Positions 7,443 to 13,339 of a stretch of 13,339 nucleotides of DNA are shown in pieces. The position numbers were made by a program, and so were the translations under genes. The notes below the pieces were generated by a model. It was not told where the DNA came from. It made no database searches and worked only from the letters and a program-made list of their open reading frames with translations. Within the stretch, counting starts at the first letter, position 1. Every line of letters starts with the position of its first letter. This stretch comes from SKLM01 sp964450435. Lineage in GTDB: Bacteria > Chloroflexota > Anaerolineae > B4-G1. Location: NCBI GenBank assembly GCA_964450435.1, contig CAYVCX010000071.1, positions 1-13,339 of the forward strand, written 5' to 3'.

Positions 7443-8543
7443 CTAGAACGCCGTCACACCCAGCTCGTCGAGGACCTGGGCCAGGATGTCCATCCCACGG
7501 TCCACCAGGGATACGCGGGCCTGGCTTCCCATATGGCCGATGCGGAACACCTTCCCTGCCAGCGGGCCAAGGGAGCCGGCGACGGCCATGCCGTGCCGCC
7601 GCAGTTCGCGGTCGAGCTCATCCCACGCCAGGCCATCAGGTACCCGGAGAGCCGTGACAGTGGGGGAGCAGGCCTCGTCCGCGGGGAACAGCGAGAGACC
7701 CAGAGCCCGGGCTCGCTGGCGGCAGTGGGCCGCCGCGCGGGCGTGACGAGCGTAGACAGCGTCGAGCCCCTCGTCGAGCACCAGGCCACACGCCGCGTTG
7801 AGCGCCGCCAGGCTGGCCCATGCCGGCGTGTAGGGGAACCACGCCTTATCCAGCGCATCGCGGTAGGGGAGCAGCGCGTCGTAGCCCGCGTACTCCACTT
7901 GGGCGATGGTCCTCCAGGTTCGGTCGCTCACGACCACGGCGGCGAGGTCGGGGAATGCAGAGAGCGCCTTCTGCGTGCCGATCAGGCATAGGTCGATGTT
8001 CCATTCGTTAACCAGGACCGGCGTCCCCGCGGCGCTGGCGACCGCGTCCACGTAGTAGAGAGGCACCTCGTGTTGCTCCACCAGCTCCCCGACCTGGTGA
8101 ACCGGGTTCAGGGTGCCCGACGGCGTCTCGCAGTGTACCGCAGTCACCATCTTGGGCGCGAACTCGATGATGGCTTCTTCTACCGGCTCGGGCCGAAGCA
8201 CCTCGTCGTAGGCGAACTCCACCCACCGAACCTCGGCGCCGATCGAGGCAGCCATCTCGCCGATGCCGTAACCGAACACGCCCGTGCTGACCGCCAGGAC
8301 GCGGTCTTTGGGCTCGATACAGCTCTTCAGGGCGCTCCAGAGGGCGAGCATGCCCTCGCCGGTCATAATCGCCAATCTGTTCCTGGTGCCCAGGATGGTG
8401 TGCAGCCGGTTCTGTACCTCGGCATAGAGGTCGATGTATTCTGGCTCCAGGTCGGCGGAACCGTAATCGGTCAGGTAAGCCTGCCGCACCACTTCGGGGA
8501 CCCGGGTCGGCCCGGGGACGAGCGGAGTGTCGTAGGTCAACAT
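7443..8543 (-). CDS. Class V aminotransferase, alanine/serine-glyoxylate aminotransferase family
   Basis: PLP-dependent transaminase of fold type I. It has the N-terminal PGPTRVP (10-16) typical of the alanine-glyoxylate/serine-pyruvate group, TGEGMLAL (61-68) for cofactor phosphate binding, HCETPSGT (137-144), the PLP-ring Asp166 in YVDAVAS, and the Schiff-base lysine in GTQKALS (Lys192). RIGHMG near 335 carries the substrate-carboxylate Arg. The length of 366 is normal. The ATG at 8543 has AGGAG about seven bases upstream. Likely partners are glyoxylate or pyruvate with alanine or serine, but related enzymes act on ureidoglycine, aminoethylphosphonate or pyridoxamine, and the sequence does not settle this. 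It is divergent from an amino acid racemase gene, so joint amino acid metabolism is possible. Confidence 0.9.
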   Translation of the reverse strand: MLTYDTPLVPGPTRVPEVVRQAYLTDYGSADLEPEYIDLYAEVQNRLHTILGTRNRLAIMTGEGMLALWSALKSCIEPKDRVLAVSTGVFGYGIGEMAASIGAEVRWVEFAYDEVLRPEPVEEAIIEFAPKMVTAVHCETPSGTLNPVHQVGELVEQHEVPLYYVDAVASAAGTPVLVNEWNIDLCLIGTQKALSAFPDLAAVVVSDRTWRTIAQVEYAGYDALLPYRDALDKAWFPYTPAWASLAALNAACGLVLDEGLDAVYARHARAAAHCRQRARALGLSLFPADEACSPTVTALRVPDGLAWDELDRELRRHGMAVAGSLGPLAGKVFRIGHMGSQARVSLVDRGMDILAQVLDELGVTAF

Positions 8544-8610
8544 GTCGTTCTCCTCTCAAGGATGGTCAGACGAGAGCCGGGCAAGCGGTGCCAGGCGCGT
8601 TCAGGTCGCC

Positions 8611-8639
8611 ATTGTAGCACAGATACCCCCCGACTTTAA
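8611..8639 (-). promoter_or_regulatory. Promoter of the aminotransferase gene
   Basis: On the minus strand TACAAT (8616-8611), preceded by TGC, forms an extended -10 box. A poor -35 box TTAAAG (8639-8634) lies 17 bases upstream. The start site would be near 8604, about 60 bases before the ATG. The weak -35 box with an extended -10 suits a regulated promoter. Confidence 0.6.
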
Positions 8640-8657
8640 GTGCTGCCTGGTCAGCAC
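8640..8657. promoter_or_regulatory. Candidate operator, 6-6-6 inverted repeat
   Basis: GTGCTG and CAGCAC are separated by six bases and abut the upstream edge of the aminotransferase -35 box. An 18-base interrupted palindrome of this size and place is typical of a dimeric regulator site; no regulator gene is in the window. Confidence 0.35.
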
Positions 8658-8703
8658 GCGCCACATCCTGTTCGAGGGATGCCAGGATGATCCGGGGGTC
8701 GAC

Positions 8704-8719
8704 CTCCCACAGGTGGGAG
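8704..8719. repeat. Perfect inverted repeat CTCCCAC-AG-GTGGGAG
   Basis: A 7-base perfect inverted repeat with a 2-base centre lies midway in the divergent region, about 65 bases upstream of the aminotransferase -35 box and 165 before the racemase promoter. It may be an operator or an RNA hairpin; there is no T-run to make it a terminator. Confidence 0.4.
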
Positions 8720-8883
8720 CCCGTTCTCCCGGGCAGCGCCCCGGCTCCGGCTGCTCTCCTATCGGGATCGCGTTTCGGTCGCGTGTCGATGACCGGCGCC
8801 CTCGGGAGGGCACGGGAGAGGAGAGAGGGCTCCGAATCAGTGGACGTGCGACGTTCCATCTGTCACTTTGCTGCTCCGTCCGT

Positions 8884-8911
8884 TTGCCCGCGGACCCGGG
8901 GAGGATATAAT
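8884..8911 (+). promoter_or_regulatory. Candidate promoter for the racemase gene
   Basis: A perfect TATAAT (8906-8911) lies 16 bases after TTGCCC (8884-8889) in otherwise very GC-rich DNA. Transcription would begin near 8918, about 210 bases before the racemase ATG. Confidence 0.6.
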
Positions 8912-9126
8912 CGTCTGCCCGAGCGCCCGATTGGGTGCAGAGGAGGCGTGCGGCATTGCCCGGAAGTCAGGCGACCCTGTTGTGGGCGACCTGGTCCGGG
9001 TCATGATGTCCCAAACCAGCACCTCCGCCGACGAGAGTGCCGAACGGATAGGAGGGCAGCCCTTGGCTTCTGCTCGCTGAACCATGGGGCCTCGATGCGT
9101 TGCGAGCTACCCTGCAAGGAGGAACG

Positions 9127-9822
9127 ATGCACAAGACTATCGGTATTCTGGGTGGCATGAGCCCAGAGTCGACGGTGGCGTACTACGAGTACATCACCCG
9201 CACCTACACCGAACGTTGCGGTGACTACGCGTATCCCCAGGTCCTGATCTACAGCGTCAGTTTCCAGCCTTACGTCGATTGGCCCCGAGAGGGCCGCTGG
9301 GATCTGGTGGCGGAGGGGTTGAGTATGGCAGCTCGGGTACTGGGAGGGGCTGGTGCTGATTTCGTGCTCATCGCCACCAACACGATGCATATGGTGTTCG
9401 ACGAGGTTGCAGCGACTGTCGACATCCCTATGCTGAGTCTGCTGGATGCTGTTGGTGACGCCATTCAGAAGCGGAACATGGAGACGGTGGGGTTGCTCGG
9501 CACGGCATTCACTATGCAGGAGGCGTTCTATCCGAAGGCAATGGCACAGAAGGGGATCACCGTGCTCGTCCCGGATTCGGAGGATCAGGAGCTCGTGAAT
9601 GACATTATCTACGGAGAGCTCGTCGCCGGGAGGATCCGTGAGGCTTCGCGAGACGCCTTTGTCGAGATCATCAGTGGGCTGGAGGCCCGCGGGGCCGAAG
9701 GCGTCATCCTCGGCTGCACCGAGATCCCTCTCTTGGTCAGGCAGGCCGATGTCGATGTGCCGCTCTTTGATACGACTGCGATTCACGCTGATGCGGCCTT
9801 GCGCTACGCCGTGGGGTGGTGA
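9127..9822 (+). CDS. Aspartate/glutamate racemase family protein (YgeA-like)
   Basis: Cofactor-independent racemisation of an acidic or other amino acid by two opposing active-site residues. The 231-residue protein aligns by eye with E. coli YgeA: IGILGGMSPEST (5-16), ATNTMH (83-88), LLGTAFTM (123-130) and GCTEIP (196-201). Cys197 is the conserved second catalytic residue. The first catalytic position, Cys before NTxH in classical aspartate racemases, is Thr84 here, as in the E. coli L-Asp/Glu-specific enzyme (Thr83/Cys197). One-sided substrate preference is therefore likely. The ATG at 9127 follows AAGGAGGAA by three to four bases; an in-frame start at 9100 lacks such a site. It is divergent from the aminotransferase. 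It could supply D-amino acids for peptidoglycan, but substrate is not provable from sequence. Confidence 0.9.
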   Translation: MHKTIGILGGMSPESTVAYYEYITRTYTERCGDYAYPQVLIYSVSFQPYVDWPREGRWDLVAEGLSMAARVLGGAGADFVLIATNTMHMVFDEVAATVDIPMLSLLDAVGDAIQKRNMETVGLLGTAFTMQEAFYPKAMAQKGITVLVPDSEDQELVNDIIYGELVAGRIREASRDAFVEIISGLEARGAEGVILGCTEIPLLVRQADVDVPLFDTTAIHADAALRYAVGW

Positions 9823-9860
9823 GGGAGTGGAGGCAAAAGGATGTGCCAACTGAGCCTGAC

Positions 9861-9888
9861 TTGACAAACCGCGATTTTACGATATAAA
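9861..9888 (+). promoter_or_regulatory. Sigma70-type promoter of the lytic transglycosylase-like gene
   Basis: A perfect TTGACA (9861-9866), a 16-base spacer and TATAAA (9883-9888) lie about 40 bases before the gene. The spacer begins AACCGCGATT, almost identical to that of the aromatic operon promoter. Confidence 0.85.
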
Positions 9889-9929
9889 CGCGCGAACGTG
9901 TCCCAGTCTTGTGGAAAGGAGGGGTTCCG

Positions 9930-10784
9930 TTGACGATGGAGACGTTCAAAATACCGACTCTAGCCGCCCTGCTGGCGGTGCTTATTGTCGCATCCTACGC
10001 TCACCCTGTGCTCGCGCAGGGTGACGATTCCTCTGGTGTCCCGGGTCTTTCGCCCTATTGGGCGCCCGTGGTGACCCGTTGGGAGCATATCGTCCTGCAC
10101 TACGCAGAGCAGCGTCGCATAGATCCAGACCTGGTCGCCTCGGTCATCTGGAAGGAGTCTCGCGGTATTGAAACAGTGGTGGGGCCGACGGGGGCCATCG
10201 GACTGATGTGTGTGAAACCGTTCCCCTGGCGGCCCAGTGCCGACGCGCTCAGAGATCCGTGGACGAACGTGGCGGCGGGCACGGGCACCCTGGCGCAGAT
10301 CATACGCGACGGCAATGGCGACGTATACTATGCTCTGGCTGCCTACAATGGTGGCTGGGACAAGATCCATCGCCGGGTCACCAATCGGTATGCTGCCGAC
10401 GTTCTGCAGAACTACGTGCGCGCCGCCGCAGTGAAGCGTGGATTCTCTGCTGATGGCGATTGGGTAGCGATGCTCTCGGTCGAGGGACTGCCCGACTACA
10501 GGACGGTCACTGTGGTGGGCCCTCACGGTCCGGTGGCTCGATACACGGAGCGACCTGTGGCAGCCGATGTTCCTGCCGTGCCTGTTGGCGTCTCACCCCA
10601 TGCCACCGTGATGACGTTCGTGGACAAGCAGGGTCGGAAGGCCCGGGTGAACCTGTGGATTGTGCAGGAGGAGATGTCCCTGGAGCAGCGTCTGGGAGCG
10701 CGTCACCCTGCTGCGCTTTCCCTGACCAGGCGCGCCGTCTCCGATGGCATCTCGGCTGGTGGCTTTCGCGGCGTGCTGGACTAA
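9930..10784 (+). CDS. Secreted lytic transglycosylase (SLT domain) protein
   Basis: Predicted to cleave the MurNAc-GlcNAc bond of peptidoglycan outside the membrane. Residues 1-29 form a signal peptide with a hydrophobic core (TLAALLAVLIVAS) and an AxA-like site before Gln30. An SLT/GEWL-type domain follows (about 50-165) with the catalytic Glu76 in IWKESRG, GAIGLM (89-94) and AAYNGG (137-142). In the family GLM is normally followed by Gln; here it is Cys95-context GLMCVKP. The last 110 residues form no domain I recognise. I chose TTG at 9930 because AGGAGG lies seven bases upstream; the ATG at 9936 is six bases further and possible. It has its own strong promoter. Only 284 residues with no anchor seen, so it is secreted or cell-wall associated. 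Confidence 0.85.
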   Translation: MTMETFKIPTLAALLAVLIVASYAHPVLAQGDDSSGVPGLSPYWAPVVTRWEHIVLHYAEQRRIDPDLVASVIWKESRGIETVVGPTGAIGLMCVKPFPWRPSADALRDPWTNVAAGTGTLAQIIRDGNGDVYYALAAYNGGWDKIHRRVTNRYAADVLQNYVRAAAVKRGFSADGDWVAMLSVEGLPDYRTVTVVGPHGPVARYTERPVAADVPAVPVGVSPHATVMTFVDKQGRKARVNLWIVQEEMSLEQRLGARHPAALSLTRRAVSDGISAGGFRGVLD

Positions 10785-10892
10785 CTCCGTTGGTTCCCAC
10801 AACAGAGCGTGAGGTCCTGGCCTGCTTGTTGGATAGAGCCTGCTTCATTGTACGAGTAGGCCGCGCGGTCAGTTCTTGAGGAAGCTGTCATA

Positions 10893-12224
10893 ATGAACAC
10901 GAGGCGCGCGAGTCCGTTTGAGAACCAGGACCCGCCATCCGCGGGGGGTGGACGAGGGCTGGCAGGGGCTTTCCTCTCTCTGGGTCGGGGTCACCCGGCT
11001 CACCAACTGTTCCGGAACCGGGATTTCGCGCTGCTGTGGGGCGGGCAGTTGCTTTCTATGATCGGGGATCAGTGCCTGATCGTGGCTGGTATCACACTCA
11101 TCTCCGATCTCTCCCATTCACCCCTGGCTATGCTTATCCCGGCGCTGTCCATCGTGCTGCCTCAGGTTGCCTTTGGGTTGGTGGGCGGGGTCATCGCTGA
11201 TCGGATGAACCGCAAGCTCGTGATGGTCGCATCCGATCTCTTGCGGGCTCTCATCGTGCTGCCTATCCTGTTCATCAGCGGCCTTCAGCAGATCTGGATT
11301 CTCTATGCGGCGGCAGCCGGCCTGGCTCTGGCGGGAGTGTGCTTCGGACCGGCGCGCAACGCGAGCCTGCCCAAGATTGTGCCCCCGGGCTTGCTGGTGA
11401 CCGCCAACGGCTTGATGCAGGGCAGTCACGTCATCGCCCTGATCGCTGGCCCCGCCATCGGGGGTCTTGCTGTGCAGCTATGGCAGCCCTCAGCCATCCT
11501 CTTCAGGAGCGGGACGTTCCTCGTCTCTGCAGTGGCGGTCAGTCTGATGAACATTCCCCCCAACGGCCGGGGAGAGGCGGTTGCCGCCGAGGAGCATAGC
11601 CTCTGGAACGACATCGCCGATGGACTCGGTTTCATCCGTCAGAGCGATGTACTGCGCCGTGTCCTCGTCGTGACAGCCGTGGCCACCTTGGGAGCGGGGG
11701 CCGTCATACTGCTCGCTATCCCGCACCTGAAGACGAGGCTCGGGGCGGGCGGATTGGAGTATGGGTTCGCCATAAGCGTGTTGGGTCTGGGCTCTCTTCT
11801 GGGAGGTCTCCTGGCGACCCGCGTCGCCATGGATATGGCGACCAGCACCCTGGTCGGCGGAATGCTGATCCTGGCCGGAGCGGCAATTGTGGCCTTCGCC
11901 TACGCGCCCACCTACGCCGTTGTTTTGATTAGTGTGGCGCTGATGGGAATGTGTCTCGTCGTGGCTCGGGGGGCCTTGGACGCCGTCGCGCAGACAGTGG
12001 CGCCCGACGAAATCCGCGGGCGGGTGCAATCGGCCGTCAACCTGCTGGTTATGTCCTCGATGGCCATCTCCGGGGGGCTGTCAGCTGCTGCGGGCTCGAT
12101 CCTGCAGACTAAGACGGTTTTTCTGGCGGCCGGGTTGACGACGGGGTTAATTGGGCTGGTGGCCGTCTTTGCGCTGCGCGACGCGGCGCAGGTCCTGAGC
12201 CCGATAGTAGCTGAGGTATCTTGA
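10893..12224 (+). CDS. Major facilitator superfamily transporter (EntS/MFS_3-like)
   Basis: Predicted inner-membrane secondary transporter, probably an exporter. After about 38 polar residues the protein reads LFRNRDFALLWGGQLLSMIGDQ (start of the first membrane segment, residues 39-60), a hallmark of the group containing the enterobactin exporter EntS and macrolide-efflux-like proteins. The loop between segments 2 and 3 has the MFS motif-A-like GGVIADRMNRKLVM (98-111). About six hydrophobic segments lie before a polar central loop (about 213-245) and about six after it; 443 residues is a normal length. The DEIRGRVQS sequence before the last segments also fits this group. The ATG has GAGGAAG about nine bases upstream. 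No clear promoter is visible in the 108-base gap after the transglycosylase gene. Substrate unknown. Confidence 0.9.
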   Translation: MNTRRASPFENQDPPSAGGGRGLAGAFLSLGRGHPAHQLFRNRDFALLWGGQLLSMIGDQCLIVAGITLISDLSHSPLAMLIPALSIVLPQVAFGLVGGVIADRMNRKLVMVASDLLRALIVLPILFISGLQQIWILYAAAAGLALAGVCFGPARNASLPKIVPPGLLVTANGLMQGSHVIALIAGPAIGGLAVQLWQPSAILFRSGTFLVSAVAVSLMNIPPNGRGEAVAAEEHSLWNDIADGLGFIRQSDVLRRVLVVTAVATLGAGAVILLAIPHLKTRLGAGGLEYGFAISVLGLGSLLGGLLATRVAMDMATSTLVGGMLILAGAAIVAFAYAPTYAVVLISVALMGMCLVVARGALDAVAQTVAPDEIRGRVQSAVNLLVMSSMAISGGLSAAAGSILQTKTVFLAAGLTTGLIGLVAVFALRDAAQVLSPIVAEVS

Positions 12225-12300
12225 GGCTGGGTGCACGTCACAACCGCATCCTCAGCGGCTCACTTGTTGTATGGGTTTTGGTCTGTTGGCTTCCGGCCCA

Positions 12301-12348
12301 GGCTCGAGCCTTGGGTCCAGCTTAGGGCTCAAGCCTAGGGCTCCAGCC
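12301..12348. repeat. Three copies of the near-palindrome GGCTCNAGCC
   Basis: GGCTCGAGCC (12301-12310), GGCTCAAGCC (12326-12335) and GGCTCCAGCC (12339-12348) lie between the convergent MFS and sppA genes; the third encodes the last residues of SppA. The first copy is flanked by CCCA and TGGG, giving an eight-pair stem with one bulge. The cluster may act as a bidirectional terminator or be a small dispersed repeat; no U-tract follows. Confidence 0.6.
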
Positions 12349-13291
12349 CCAGGAACTGTACAGACGGGATTCCGGCCCAGCCGATGAGCTCCTCGAGCGC
12401 AGGCAGTGGCGACCGCGCCTGGAATCCATAGAACATCTCCAGCAGGGATGGCTGAGCCCGGAGTTCGACCACTCGCGGCTCTCCTGGGATGTCTGCCAGG
12501 TCTGCGGCGCTGTCAATAGCGTCCTGCCGGGTGCCCACGCTGTCGACCAGGCCCAGATCCTGCGCTCTCTGGCCCGTGTAGAGGCTCCCGTCAGCCAGCT
12601 CGCGGACCGTCTCCGGGGATAGGTCCCGGGCCTCAGCAACGACTTCCACGAAGCTCTCGTAGACTTGATCGAGGATCTCTCTCCAGAGCTCCTGCTCCTC
12701 ATCGGTCATCTCCCGGAAGGGGCTTCCCACGTCCTTGCGCGGCCCGGTCGCGATCACGACCACGTCCACCCCGATCTTGTCCATCAGTTCCTCCACGTTG
12801 ACGAATTGACTGATCACCCCGATCGATCCGGTCAGCGTGTCTGGATGCGCCATCACGTGGTCGCCAGCACACGAGATGTAATAGCCGCCCGAGGCCGCCA
12901 CCTCCCCCATCGAGACGACTACGGGCTTGTCGAACGCCAGCAGAGCATGGTAGATCTCGTCGGATGCGACCACGCTGCCCCCGGGGCTGTTGACGCGCAC
13001 CACGACGGCCTTGATTGAGGGGTCGGCGGCCGCCTGATCCAGTAGAGCACGCACGCGGCTGGGCGTGATCCCGGTTGTGGTGAGGTAGTCCTGTGGACCG
13101 GCGGTGATGGTACCGTCGAGGAACATCACGGCAACGGCGTCGCCGCGGCCTGGCACCAGCGGCATCGGCTGCTGGGCGAGGCTGCTGAGCGACCCCAACG
13201 TGGCCAGTCCCGTGCCCACACAGGTGCACACCGGCAGTGCGAAGCCCAGGAGGAAGGCGAGGAATACCCACAGCATCGGTCGATCTTTCAT
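12335..13291 (-). CDS. sppA: Signal peptide peptidase SppA, S49 family
   Basis: Membrane-bound serine protease that degrades leftover signal peptides. A membrane anchor lies at residues 7-31 (WVFLAFLLGFALPVC), then the ClpP-like domain: VVVRVNSPGGSV (96-107), PVVVSMGEVAASGGYYIS (123-140) with nucleophile Ser134, LTGSIGVI (153-160), and GPRKDVGSPFREM (183-195), where Lys186 is the expected general base. At 318 residues it is the short, single-domain form found in Bacillus and archaea, not the 600-residue E. coli duplicate. The active site would face the outside. LPVC (19-22) is a poor lipobox, so a lipoprotein is unlikely. The ATG has AAAGGG five bases upstream. Convergent with the MFS gene; upstream context is cut by the window end. 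Confidence 0.93.
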   Translation of the reverse strand: MKDRPMLWVFLAFLLGFALPVCTCVGTGLATLGSLSSLAQQPMPLVPGRGDAVAVMFLDGTITAGPQDYLTTTGITPSRVRALLDQAAADPSIKAVVVRVNSPGGSVVASDEIYHALLAFDKPVVVSMGEVAASGGYYISCAGDHVMAHPDTLTGSIGVISQFVNVEELMDKIGVDVVVIATGPRKDVGSPFREMTDEEQELWREILDQVYESFVEVVAEARDLSPETVRELADGSLYTGQRAQDLGLVDSVGTRQDAIDSAADLADIPGEPRVVELRAQPSLLEMFYGFQARSPLPALEELIGWAGIPSVQFLGLEP

Positions 13292-13310
13292 GAAATCCCT
13301 TTGGCGGCGG

Positions 13311-13333
13311 AAACCCCGTCCCTTGGGGCGGGG
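13311..13333 (-). other. GC-rich hairpin upstream of sppA
   Basis: On the minus strand CCCCGCCCC and GGGACGGGG form a nine-pair stem (one G-U) around AA, followed by only three T's, 20 bases before the sppA ATG. It could end an upstream transcript or structure the sppA leader. The plus-strand form resembles the hairpins often seen at IS200/IS605-type right ends, but nothing else of such an element is visible. Confidence 0.45.
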
Positions 13334-13339
13334 AGGAGC

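Larger units (their letters stand above)
8544..9126. other. Long divergent intergenic region between aminotransferase and racemase genes
   Basis: This 583-base stretch holds a promoter for each flanking gene and two inverted repeats. A small plus-strand frame ending at 9080 (GAEEACGIARKSGDPVVGD...) has coding-like codon composition but no ATG and no suitable ribosome site, and it overlaps the racemase promoter, so I do not call it a gene. It could be a relic or chance. If the 8906 promoter is used, the racemase mRNA has a leader of about 210 bases in which I recognise no riboswitch. Confidence 0.5.

Noticed and set aside
8566..8859. Minus-strand frame (97 codons) upstream of the aminotransferase
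   Set aside because: It covers the aminotransferase promoter and both inverted repeats; its first half is Arg/Pro-rich and no ribosome site was found.
9001..9867. Minus-strand frame (288 codons) opposite the racemase gene
   Set aside because: Antisense shadow; His/Arg-rich translation without motifs.

Overview
The window is a GC-rich (roughly 60-65% by eye), densely coded bacterial chromosome segment with Shine-Dalgarno sites, GTG/TTG starts and sigma70-like promoters. Protein flavours (a Thermotoga-like type I-beta DAHP synthase, a Bacillus-like AroH and ROK fructokinase, an E. coli-like Pgm) fit a deep-branching lineage such as Chloroflexota. That placement is inference with low confidence. 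There are no rRNA or tRNA genes, CRISPR arrays or intact mobile elements that I can see.

Left block (1-3650, minus strand): an aromatic amino acid operon read right to left as promoter, leader peptide, attenuator, aroH (chorismate mutase), pheA (prephenate dehydratase), aroF (DAHP synthase), a possible 59-codon small gene, and tyrA (prephenate dehydrogenase, cut by the window edge). The junctions aroH/pheA, pheA/aroF and small ORF/tyrA are 4-base overlaps (GTGA or ATGA), so translational coupling is likely. The 230-base leader holds the most interesting feature of the window. It has a TTGACA/TATCAT promoter, a 31-codon leader peptide with four Tyr codons and one Phe codon in eight, a 10-bp antiterminator pairing, and an 11-bp terminator stem with seven U's just before the aroH ribosome binding site. 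This is the layout of a classical translation-dependent transcription attenuator, here tuned mainly to tyrosine. The enzymes add probable feedback control: an N-terminal ferredoxin-like (ACT-like) domain on AroF and an ACT domain with an ESRP motif on PheA.

Second block (3830-7411, plus strand): pgm (phosphoglucomutase), ppa (family I inorganic pyrophosphatase) and a ROK-family fructokinase. Together they could take fructose to fructose-6-P and interconvert glucose-6-P with glucose-1-P, with pyrophosphate removal favouring NDP-sugar formation; glucose-6-phosphate isomerase is not in the window.

Third block (7443-9822): a class V (alanine/serine-glyoxylate type) aminotransferase on the minus strand and an Asp/Glu racemase-family gene on the plus strand, divergent across a 583-base intergenic region with a promoter for each and strong inverted repeats.

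Right block (9860-13339): a secreted lytic transglycosylase-like protein under a consensus promoter that closely resembles the aromatic operon promoter; an MFS transporter; and, convergent with it, an SppA-type S49 signal peptide peptidase. Three tandem copies of a 10-base near-palindrome separate the last two. A GC-rich hairpin lies upstream of sppA at the window end.
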